Position numbers and translations under genes: made by a program. The notes under the pieces were generated by a model that did no database searches, was not told where the DNA came from, and worked only from the letters and a program-made list of their open reading frames with translations. Shown here piece after piece: positions 1 through 5,033 of a stretch of DNA of 5,805 bases (positions are counted from its first letter, which is position 1; the number at the start of each line of letters is the position of its first letter). The DNA comes from Chloracidobacterium sp. UBA7659 (GTDB lineage: Bacteria > Acidobacteriota > Blastocatellia > Pyrinomonadales > Pyrinomonadaceae): contig DLHV01000003.1 in NCBI GenBank assembly GCA_002483395.1, positions 2,449 to 8,253 on the forward strand. Direction: 5' to 3'.

Positions 1-336
1 GGCTGCCTCATCCATGCACGAAGAGTAAAAATCGCCGATGAGTTGAGTATCGGTGCCCTCTGCGGCCTTGGTTTTCGAGGCTTGTTCGAGGATCGTATTC
101 AGGACCTTGTTGTTGTCGTCAATAAGAATGTTGAAGCTGCCCCAACGGGTCTCGGATGCAGGTATCTCGGTTGATTTGAGCCACGATCCATTCGCGTACT
201 GGAAAAAATCGGTACAGGCATCAACTGACTTATCCATCTGCGTTGTATCGAAGCCCTTTCCTTGGGCCATCAGAAAAGTGCTTGAAAAAACTAGTACGGC
301 CACGGCCGCAGCCGATCGAAAACTGGCATTGCGCAT
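1..336 (-). CDS. M13 family metallopeptidase (neprilysin/PepO-like), N-terminal part, cut by window edge
   Basis: Reading the minus strand from the ATG at 336 gives 112 in-frame codons with no stop before the window edge. The first ~25 residues are a signal peptide: basic start (MRNASFR), hydrophobic core (AAAVAVLVFSSTFLMA), probable cleavage near A24. The mature part then shows the hallmark N-terminus of peptidase family M13: MDKSVDACTDFFQYANGSWL (34-53), followed by an IPA..TRWGSF segment and the IGDFYSSCMDEAA block around residues 100-112. Family members are zinc endopeptidases of ~650-700 residues; the HExxH and ExxxD zinc motifs would lie beyond the left edge and cannot be checked. An AGGAG ribosome binding site lies at 343-347, 6 nt before the ATG. 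The signal peptide implies export to the periplasm or cell surface. Substrates cannot be told from this fragment. Confidence 0.88.
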   Translation of the reverse strand, partial: MRNASFRSAAAVAVLVFSSTFLMAQGKGFDTTQMDKSVDACTDFFQYANGSWLKSTEIPASETRWGSFNILIDDNNKVLNTILEQASKTKAAEGTDTQLIGDFYSSCMDEAA

Positions 337-342
337 ATTTTG

Positions 343-347
343 CTCCT
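343..347 (-). promoter_or_regulatory. Ribosome binding site of the M13 peptidase gene
   Basis: AGGAG on the minus strand, 6 nt upstream of the ATG at 336. It fixes the start of the edge-truncated peptidase gene just ahead of its signal peptide. The 133-bp gap to plsC leaves room for a separate promoter, but I see no convincing -35/-10 pair there. Confidence 0.7.
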
Positions 348-444
348 GGATAAAGTTGCGGTGATATTACGGATATACTTGCAAAATAGTTTAGATGCTT
401 CTTGGCCACCGCAAAACTTAATATGAACGTCAGCGTGGCCGGGC

Positions 445-471
445 AAAAACCAATCGGGATTACCACCGATT
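445..471 (-). terminator. Possible weak rho-independent terminator after plsC
   Basis: On the minus strand AATCGG (471-466) pairs with CCGATT (457-452) across an 8-nt loop, followed 2 nt later by five Ts (449-445). The stem overlaps the plsC stop codon. The stem is only 6 bp, so it may be weak or incidental, but its position at the end of the three-gene run fits a terminator separating it from the M13 peptidase gene. Confidence 0.4.
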
Positions 472-1216
472 AAAGCATCGGAATGAATATTTCCTTCACT
501 TTTTCACGAAGTTCGTTGGCAAGCTCCTTGCGGTTCTTGTCCGAGACCTGATCTTCGCCAAAAGTAATGATAGCGGTAAAACTTTTCAGAGATAAGAGCC
601 GCCACAGATGCATTAGAAAACCAGTGTCATCCCACCAGCAGACGCGCTCGCTTGGCGTCGGCCCATCCACCGGTGTCGCATAGCGAATCGAGGCATACGA
701 AACGGGCAAGTCGCTCTTTGCAGCAAATTCGAGAAACGAAGAATTAAATGGCAGCACATCCTCGCCTTTCGTGCTCGTTCCTTCCGGAAACAGAATTACG
801 CCTTCCTTCTCGTTCAATTTTTTGATCACCTCGGCACCAGCACGCGGAATGTCCCGCCGGTTCGTTCGGTCGATGAAGATATTGCCCATGTTGCGAATGA
901 TCGGACCAGCCACGAACCAATCTTTGATGTCGCTTTTAGCGACGAAAATGCCATTTGCCGCAAGGCGGAGAGCCGGAATATCGACATAGCTGAGGTGATT
1001 GGAGACAAGAAAGAAAGGTGGTTTTGGTGCTGTGCCGATGACCTCGATCTCCATTCTTGCGATAAAGGCAAAGATCCTTGACCAGTTATGGAACGTGACC
1101 TGCCGCCAAAGCACTTTATTCGGAACGACTAACGCAGTGATCCGCCATGTGTAATAGAGTATGAGGGTCGAAATGACAAAAACCGGAAAGCGAATTGAAG
1201 CCCGAATTAAATTCAT
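470..1216 (-). CDS. plsC: 1-acyl-sn-glycerol-3-phosphate acyltransferase (PlsC-type, LPLAT family)
   Basis: A 248-residue membrane-associated acyltransferase. Family members transfer an acyl chain to lysophosphatidic acid to form phosphatidic acid, the precursor of membrane phospholipids. The protein has an N-terminal hydrophobic segment (about residues 10-31) and the four LPLAT blocks in order: the catalytic SNHLSYVD (HxxxxD motif, about 72-79), GNIFIDRTNRRD (about 111-122), FPEGTSTKGEDVLPF (about 143-157) and LPVSYASIRY (about 170-179). Length is normal for PlsC. The ATG at 1216 is preceded directly by an in-frame TTG at 1219; an AGAGG at 1235-1231 is 14 nt from the ATG and 11 nt from the TTG, so either may be used. 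The gene begins 26 bp after the TonB-domain gene and probably shares its transcript. The exact acceptor lipid is not proven; related family members acylate ornithine lipids or other lysolipids. Confidence 0.9.
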   Translation of the reverse strand: MNLIRASIRFPVFVISTLILYYTWRITALVVPNKVLWRQVTFHNWSRIFAFIARMEIEVIGTAPKPPFFLVSNHLSYVDIPALRLAANGIFVAKSDIKDWFVAGPIIRNMGNIFIDRTNRRDIPRAGAEVIKKLNEKEGVILFPEGTSTKGEDVLPFNSSFLEFAAKSDLPVSYASIRYATPVDGPTPSERVCWWDDTGFLMHLWRLLSLKSFTAIITFGEDQVSDKNRKELANELREKVKEIFIPML

Positions 1217-1242
1217 CAAAATAATGCACGCCTCTGGCGGAA

Positions 1243-2208
1243 CTATTCTTTTTCGATCTTTGTAAAATTGTATCGCAGTAAAACACGCATACGCAATGTC
1301 TTGCCGTTTCGCATCGCGGGCCGCCAGTTCATTTTGCGGACCGCATCGATGACCGATTCGTCGAGGCCGAAACCGGCCCAGCGTTCGACCTCAATAGCCG
1401 CGACCGCACCGTCTTGGTCAATATCAACCGAGACATCGACCGTTGCGCGGATGTCGTAAAAATATGCCTGACGCGTGTATTCGGGCTTTATTCGTTTGTA
1501 AGGCATCGGCGGGTGAAAATTCTTTGCCGCAATTGAACCCGCATCCGGCACCTCTTCGATCTGAGTTGTATTTCCGGAAGGCGCTCCGTTCTTTCGAGAA
1601 CTTTCCAGATGCCCGGTGATCTCGGCCGCAAAGTTCTCTGACGATGCAAAAAGAAGCCGTTCTGATTCGGCCGGCGTATCACCTTCAAAGCTTTTCAAAT
1701 CCCAATAAACAAGCCGGCCCGATCGAGAGTTCACAAGGAACACGGTTACAAAGGATTCGTAAAACTCGTCTTTCGCAAACGAACTCCGTCGAAGCGTTCC
1801 TGAACGGACGAGCATGAAATATTCGCACCCGATCACTTCGCCTATATCTCTTCCCTGCAATGTGGTGAGATTGAACGGGTTTTCCACCTTAACCGAGCGA
1901 AAGGCCGCTTGGCCCATATCCTCATCGAGTATATGGAGCTTGCCGGACAGCGAGCCGGAGAGCTGCAATGCGAACTTTTGCGTTTGTGCGGTCTGCTCGG
2001 GAGAAAGAATCGCGACCCGTTGCGCCGAAATCGGAAAAGCGAGAAGAAGAACACCACAGAGGCCAGGAACAAGGTAAAAGGCAAAAAGTGAAAAGGTAAA
2101 ACTAGAAAGCGGGTTTTTGCCTTTTGCCTTTTTTCTTTTGCCTTTTTTTTCTCCGTGTCTCTGCGTCTCTGTGGTGAAATTACCTATGATACAGCTCGGT
2201 GATTGCAT
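1243..2208 (-). CDS. Envelope protein with C-terminal TonB domain; N-terminus partly encoded by a repeat element
   Basis: 321 residues. The C-terminal ~85 residues (about 233-317) match the TonB C-terminal fold: MPYKRIKPEYTRQAYFYDIR, then VDVSVDIDQDGAVAAIEV, then ESVIDAVRKMNWRPA and a final RMRVLLRYNF strand. This domain normally contacts the TonB box of outer-membrane receptors. Residues ~64-200 form an alpha/beta region (KLHILDED, GEVIGCEYFMLVRSG, VTVFLVNSRSGRLVYWD) that resembles TolB/CsgG-type periplasmic domains; this is a fold-level guess. Residues 37-61 are hydrophobic and end in FPISAQ, suiting a signal peptide or membrane anchor, after an unusually long basic region (KKGKRKKAKGK). 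The proline-rich spacer of classical TonB is absent. The ATG at 2208 lies 29 bp inside the upstream HD gene, with GGAAG 6 nt before it. No other in-frame ATG, GTG or TTG precedes the hydrophobic segment. Role in energy transduction versus a structural role is unknown. Confidence 0.82.
   Translation of the reverse strand: MQSPSCIIGNFTTETQRHGEKKGKRKKAKGKNPLSSFTFSLFAFYLVPGLCGVLLLAFPISAQRVAILSPEQTAQTQKFALQLSGSLSGKLHILDEDMGQAAFRSVKVENPFNLTTLQGRDIGEVIGCEYFMLVRSGTLRRSSFAKDEFYESFVTVFLVNSRSGRLVYWDLKSFEGDTPAESERLLFASSENFAAEITGHLESSRKNGAPSGNTTQIEEVPDAGSIAAKNFHPPMPYKRIKPEYTRQAYFYDIRATVDVSVDIDQDGAVAAIEVERWAGFGLDESVIDAVRKMNWRPAMRNGKTLRMRVLLRYNFTKIEKE
2052..2176. repeat. Palindromic repeat element with 10-bp terminal inverted repeats ('TTETQRHGE' type)
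   Basis: CACCACAGAG at 2052-2061 and its exact inverse CTCTGTGGTG at 2167-2176 bound a 125-bp segment. Inside are A-rich GGCAAAA/GGTAAAA repeats on the left arm and matching TTTTGCC repeats on the right, so the two arms can fold on each other imperfectly. The right arm carries CTCCGTGTCTCTGCGTCTCT. From memory, sequences of this type recur between genes in Acidobacteriota and several other phyla and often yield spurious proteins with TTETQRHGE. No clear target-site duplication is seen. Here it starts 3 bp past the HD gene's stop codon and lies wholly inside the TonB-domain reading frame, covering codons 12-52. Confidence 0.7.
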
Positions 2209-3460
2209 CTTTTACTTCCAAAGGAAAACAAATCCTGTGAATGCGGTAGCCTTCCTGAAGACCTCGCACGGCCGCGCTCACCTCGGAGATTTCCCTTATC
2301 GCCGGGTGCGAAAAGCCTTCTTCGACATAGATAAGGTTCTTAGGATTCGCGTCGTCCTTCGTGTAGAAATAAAGCGGTACATCGCCCGCCTTGTCCTCGA
2401 CAAAATAGTAATCAACGTCAAATCCCGAATCCTGAACGATCTTCCGTGCTTTGTCAACAAATTCCTGCCTGTCCGTCTCGGGCATGTCCAGGTCGAAGGC
2501 CTTGAACAAACGCCGGTTTAGAAAACGCTTCGAAAGGTCTGATAGTATCGCATCGTGGCTACTTTGCCATTGCTTTATGTGATAAACAACATCAGAATCG
2601 TCAAGAGCTAAATGCTCGCCGAGCGATAGCCTTTCGCCTTTTAATACTTTTTCAAATGCCGTTCCGGACAAATGCCAGACCGGTTCACCGTTCTTGAACA
2701 ACGCGAGAGAACGCCGCAAAAGTGAGTGCAACACCGACTCGGCCGAACGCAGAGTGCGGTGAAAATAGACCTGCCGGAACATATAGTATCGAGCTTGCAG
2801 GTAGTCTTCGACCGCATACAGGCCGCGGGCCGAAACATAGAGCTGATCGGTCGCCTCGTTTATCTCAAGCGATTTGATTATCCATTCGATATCGTAAACG
2901 CCGTACTTTACCCCCGTCATCAGCGAATCGCGCAGGAGGTAATCCATACGGTCGACATCAAGCTGCGACGAAACAAGCTGAGCAAGAGCCATCGGCCGGA
3001 ACGTGCCGCGAATAATGTCGGCCACGTCCCTTGCGAGTTTAGGCGAATAATCCGCCAGCAATTTCCCGACCTCGGTCGCGCCGCTCAAGACCGCTTCGAC
3101 CGTGAAATCCTCGTGCCGAAAACCGAGTATCGGTTCGATGACGTGCGAAAACGGCCCGTGACCGATGTCATGCAAAAGTGCGGTGACGCGAACCGCGGTT
3201 TGATCTTCGGGTGAAATCGAATAAGTGGCGTTGAGCTTGGCAAGCGTCCGTGTGGCAAGGTGAAATGCTCCCAGACTGTGTGCGAACCGTGAATGCTCCG
3301 CCGCCTGATATGCAAAGTGCGCCAGCCCAAGCTGCCGAACACGTCGAAGCCGTTGAAACTCGGCAGAATCAACGAGCCGTCCGATCAGTGCTCCCTCGGG
3401 CGTGTCGGTTTTCAAGCGAATTATATTGTGAACCGAATCACGATAGATTCTTTCTGACAG
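2180..3460 (-). CDS. HD-domain phosphohydrolase (COG1078, dGTPase/SAMHD1-like), apparent CTG start
   Basis: 426 residues from the proposed CTG. Motifs in order: RIYRDSVHNIIRL (about 5-17, the family's usual 'RDPVHG.I.L' opening), EFQRLRRVRQLGLAHF, EHSRFAHSLGAFHLA (about 55-69), the metal-binding LLHDIGHGPFSH (about 95-106) and LDVDRMDYLLRDS (about 167-179). These match the metal ligands (H, HD, D) of the dNTP triphosphohydrolase-like HD group. Relatives hydrolyse dNTPs or other phosphorylated nucleotides in the cytosol; the substrate here is not determined. The first usual start codon is a TTG at 3415, but starting there would lose the conserved opening and has no ribosome binding site. A perfect AGGAGG at 3473-3468 lies 7 nt before an in-frame CTG at 3460. 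It is the first gene of a run with the TonB-domain and plsC genes. Confidence 0.9.
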   Translation of the reverse strand: MSERIYRDSVHNIIRLKTDTPEGALIGRLVDSAEFQRLRRVRQLGLAHFAYQAAEHSRFAHSLGAFHLATRTLAKLNATYSISPEDQTAVRVTALLHDIGHGPFSHVIEPILGFRHEDFTVEAVLSGATEVGKLLADYSPKLARDVADIIRGTFRPMALAQLVSSQLDVDRMDYLLRDSLMTGVKYGVYDIEWIIKSLEINEATDQLYVSARGLYAVEDYLQARYYMFRQVYFHRTLRSAESVLHSLLRRSLALFKNGEPVWHLSGTAFEKVLKGERLSLGEHLALDDSDVVYHIKQWQSSHDAILSDLSKRFLNRRLFKAFDLDMPETDRQEFVDKARKIVQDSGFDVDYYFVEDKAGDVPLYFYTKDDANPKNLIYVEEGFSHPAIREISEVSAAVRGLQEGYRIHRICFPLEVKDAITELYHR

Positions 3461-3467
3461 GAAATTG

Positions 3468-3473
3468 CCTCCT
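3468..3473 (-). promoter_or_regulatory. Shine-Dalgarno AGGAGG that points to a CTG start for the HD gene
   Basis: AGGAGG on the minus strand, separated by 7 nt (CAATTTC) from CTG at 3460-3458. No ATG, GTG or TTG exists in this frame between here and the TTG at 3415, while the conserved family N-terminus is encoded from just after the CTG. The site therefore decides the start. Confidence 0.7.
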
Positions 3474-3507
3474 GGCGCAAGTAATATTGTGGCCCAAACA
3501 GTAATTA

Positions 3508-3516
3508 ATTCTATCA
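3508..3516 (-). promoter_or_regulatory. Candidate extended -10 promoter for the HD-tonB-plsC run
   Basis: TGATAGAAT on the minus strand fits the TGnTATAAT extended -10 consensus with one mismatch. Transcription would begin near 3501, giving a leader of about 40 nt before the CTG start. No good -35 hexamer at 17 bp is seen, which an extended -10 can tolerate. Confidence 0.4.
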
Positions 3517-3553
3517 GACTCTTGGCAAAAACCTATCATTAAGCCCAAAACGG

Positions 3554-3562
3554 TGATATAAT
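3554..3562 (+). promoter_or_regulatory. Candidate extended -10 promoter for the TPR protein gene
   Basis: TGATATAAT is a perfect TGnTATAAT extended -10. The start of transcription would be near 3569, leaving a leader of about 38 nt to the ATG at 3607. No clear -35 box lies 16-18 bp upstream; a TTGGCA at 3522-3527 is too far away (29 bp). Confidence 0.55.
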
Positions 3563-3595
3563 TCTTTTCCACCTACACAAATATTTCCGCAGTAT

Positions 3596-3601
3596 AGGAG
3601 G
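3596..3601 (+). promoter_or_regulatory. Ribosome binding site of the TPR protein gene
   Basis: Perfect AGGAGG, 5 nt upstream of the ATG at 3607. It supports this start, which places a signal peptide at the very N-terminus. Confidence 0.75.
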
Positions 3602-3606
3602 TCTGT

Positions 3607-4650
3607 ATGATTCCAACGCTTAAACCGCTCTTGTCGAAGACGGCTCTATTCCTCGTGGCTTTTGCCGCTATTTTTCTTTTGGCCCAAGCCGTTTACGCAA
3701 GCACGATTTCCGGTTTTGTTTATAACAAAGCTTCTCGCGTGGCTTTGCCGGACATTGACGTTGAGCTTTTGAACAATGATAACCAAATGCGTAATCGAGC
3801 GAAAACGGATGGGTCGGGCCGCTATACTTTTGGCGGTTTGCCTGACGGCCGCTACACGGTAAGAGTTATGCCGTTTCGTTACGATTTGGAGGACCAGGAA
3901 TTTATGGTCGAGATCCAAACGATTAAGACCGTAGGAGCTCAGGGGACGGGAAACGGCTATTTTATGCAGGATTTTTATTTGATACCCAGGCGCGGGAGTC
4001 TCGCGGCAAGCGAAACAGGTGTCGTTTTTGCCCAGGACGTTCCGGCAAACGCCAAGAAACTATATGAAACCGCGATTGACGATCTTTCAAAGAACCGCAT
4101 GGAAGTAGGGATTCAAGGTTTGCGAGACGCCGTTAGCGCGTTTCCGAAGTATTATGCGGCGGTCTTTAGACTTGGAACCGAAATTTTAGCGAAAAAACAG
4201 TATGGAGAGTCAGCCCAGCTTTTTATGAGGGCCTCGGCGATAAACGAAAGAAGCGGCTGGTCGTTATATTATGTCGGATTTTCACTTCACAATCTTGGCA
4301 AGGAATACAATAAAGGCGCGATCGTTGCGTTGGAAGGTGCTCTTGCACGAGCACCTTCATCTGTACAGGTCTTGTTTCTGCTCGGAAAGATCGAACGTAT
4401 GGAAGGGAGTTTTGCAAACGCCGAGAAACATCTCCTTCAGGCAAAGAAGAATTCAAGATCGGGCATTCCTGAGATCCACAGCGAACTGGCCCAATTATAC
4501 GCCAACGACCTCAAGAAGTTCGATAATGCGGCGGATGAGCTCGAGTCGTATCTAAAGGCAAGCAAACTGACGGCTGATGAAGAGAAAAAGACCAGGAAAG
4601 TGATCAGTGATTTGAGGGCGAAAGCCAAGGTGCCGGCGAAAACCTCATAA
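3607..4650 (+). CDS. Secreted carboxypeptidase-regulatory-like domain and TPR repeat protein
   Basis: 347 residues. Residues 1-31 are a clear signal peptide (basic start, long hydrophobic core, VYA-S cleavage near 31/32). Residues ~33-125 form a carboxypeptidase-regulatory-like (Cna-B-like) beta sandwich: STISGFVYNKASRVALPDIDVEL, TDGSGRYTFGGLPDGRYTVRV, ending in a DFYLIPRR strand. From ~147 to ~320 the protein is a series of TPR-like helical pairs with the usual small/aromatic pattern (AAVFRLGTEILAKKQYGESAQLFMRASAI, WSLYYVGFSLHNLGKEYNKGAIVALEGAL, VLFLLGKIERMEGSFANAEKHLLQA, IHSELAQLYANDLKKFDNAADELESYL). The tail is a charged helix rich in K. TPRs mediate protein binding, so it is probably a periplasmic or surface scaffold; no enzyme motif is seen. 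It is transcribed alone, divergently from the HD gene. The partner is unknown. Confidence 0.87.
   Translation: MIPTLKPLLSKTALFLVAFAAIFLLAQAVYASTISGFVYNKASRVALPDIDVELLNNDNQMRNRAKTDGSGRYTFGGLPDGRYTVRVMPFRYDLEDQEFMVEIQTIKTVGAQGTGNGYFMQDFYLIPRRGSLAASETGVVFAQDVPANAKKLYETAIDDLSKNRMEVGIQGLRDAVSAFPKYYAAVFRLGTEILAKKQYGESAQLFMRASAINERSGWSLYYVGFSLHNLGKEYNKGAIVALEGALARAPSSVQVLFLLGKIERMEGSFANAEKHLLQAKKNSRSGIPEIHSELAQLYANDLKKFDNAADELESYLKASKLTADEEKKTRKVISDLRAKAKVPAKTS
4333..4358. repeat. Perfect 10-bp inverted repeat inside the TPR gene
   Basis: GAAGGTGCTC (4333-4342) and GAGCACCTTC (4349-4358) are exact inverses around the 6-nt loop TTGCAC. The segment encodes EGALARAPS in a TPR helix and turn. It is not followed by a T-run, so it is not a terminator. 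It could form an mRNA hairpin or be a chance result of the codons used. Confidence 0.6.
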
Positions 4651-4708
4651 TTTTCAGGCAATATTTATTTCTGTTTTCGATTAACCTGCGGACGTCTCAG
4701 CGGCTGCT

Positions 4709-4960
4709 TTATGCCCGGTCTAAGCAATTCGAACACGCGATAAAATCGCACCCGCCAATATTATTCAGCTTGTCGGTCAATACGTGAGATGCATCTGCCA
4801 CTCCTGCATAAAACGAGGCCACTTTTCTTTAGCAAACTACGGATCGACGGCTTCGCATTTGAGTCTGGACCCTAAATGGATTTTCTTTAGGGCTTCTCGG
4901 ATTTCCTCATGACGAATACAAATTCGGCATTGCGATCGTAGAACGTTACTGGTATTTTCG
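4709..4960 (-). pseudogene. Possible decayed coding fragment, unrecognised family
   Basis: Three successive minus-strand frames give protein-like text. The first reads KIPVTFYDRNAEFVFVM (to about 4910). A -1 shift then gives HEEIREALKKIHLGSRLKCE and, after an in-frame TAG, FAKEKWPRFMQEWQMHLTY. A further -1 shift gives LTDKLNNIGGCDFIACSNCL followed by DRA and a TAA at 4709-4711. Joined, this would be ~80-90 residues of a small protein with at least two frameshifts and one stop. There is no good start or ribosome binding site. I do not recognise a family. It may equally be chance open frames in non-coding DNA, as the plus strand is also partly open. Confidence 0.25.
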
Positions 4961-4973
4961 CCGCTCTTCGGCC

Positions 4974-5011
4974 AAAACAAAAAAAGAGCCTGTCCAATGA
5001 AGGACAGGCTC
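4974..5011 (-). terminator. Rho-independent terminator of the TonB-dependent receptor gene
   Basis: On the minus strand GAGCCTGTCC (5011-5002) and GGACAGGCTC (4995-4986) form a perfect 10-bp GC-rich stem with a 6-nt loop TTCATT, followed directly by TTTTTTTGTTTT (4985-4974). It starts 22 bp after the receptor's stop codon. This is a textbook intrinsic terminator. Confidence 0.93.
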
Positions 5012-5033
5012 GAAGGATTTCTTCAAGTTAAAA

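Larger units (their letters stand above)
4651..5033. other. 383-bp intergenic stretch between convergent genes, no intact gene
   Basis: This lies between the stop of the TPR gene and the stop of the TonB-dependent receptor. It holds the strong receptor terminator at 4974-5011, a 7-bp hairpin CCCTAAA/TTTAGGG at 4870-4892 with no T-run, and the possible decayed coding fragment listed separately. No terminator was recognised for the plus-strand TPR gene. The plus strand is open for 62 codons plus stop at 4724-4912, but without a start codon or ribosome binding site at its head. Confidence 0.6.

Noticed and set aside
53..364. Plus-strand open frame of 103 codons
   Set aside because: It is antisense to the M13 peptidase N-terminus, has no ribosome binding site and shows no domain-like text.
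230..466. Minus-strand open frame of 78 codons
   Set aside because: It overlaps the M13 signal-peptide region in another frame and spans the non-coding gap; no ribosome binding site or recognisable motif.
2052..2176. CRISPR array or transposase-bearing insertion sequence at the repeat
   Set aside because: There are no evenly spaced direct repeats with spacers, no transposase reading frame and no clear target-site duplication; it is a short palindromic element.
2117..2521. Plus-strand open frame of 134 codons starting in the repeat
   Set aside because: Its start is the repeat's translated arm (PFAFFLLPFFSPCLCVSVVK, a common spurious text), and the rest is antisense to the HD gene.
2726..3214. 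Plus-strand open frame of 162 codons
   Set aside because: It is antisense to the well-supported HD domain, with no ribosome binding site or domain.
3423..3491. Direct repeat ATATTGTG at 3423-3430 and 3484-3491
   Set aside because: Only 8 bp and AT-rich; one copy lies within the HD coding region, so chance is likely.
4870..4892. CCCTAAA/TTTAGGG hairpin as terminator of the TPR gene
   Set aside because: It is 220 bp beyond the stop codon, AT-rich, has a 9-nt loop and is not followed by a T-run.
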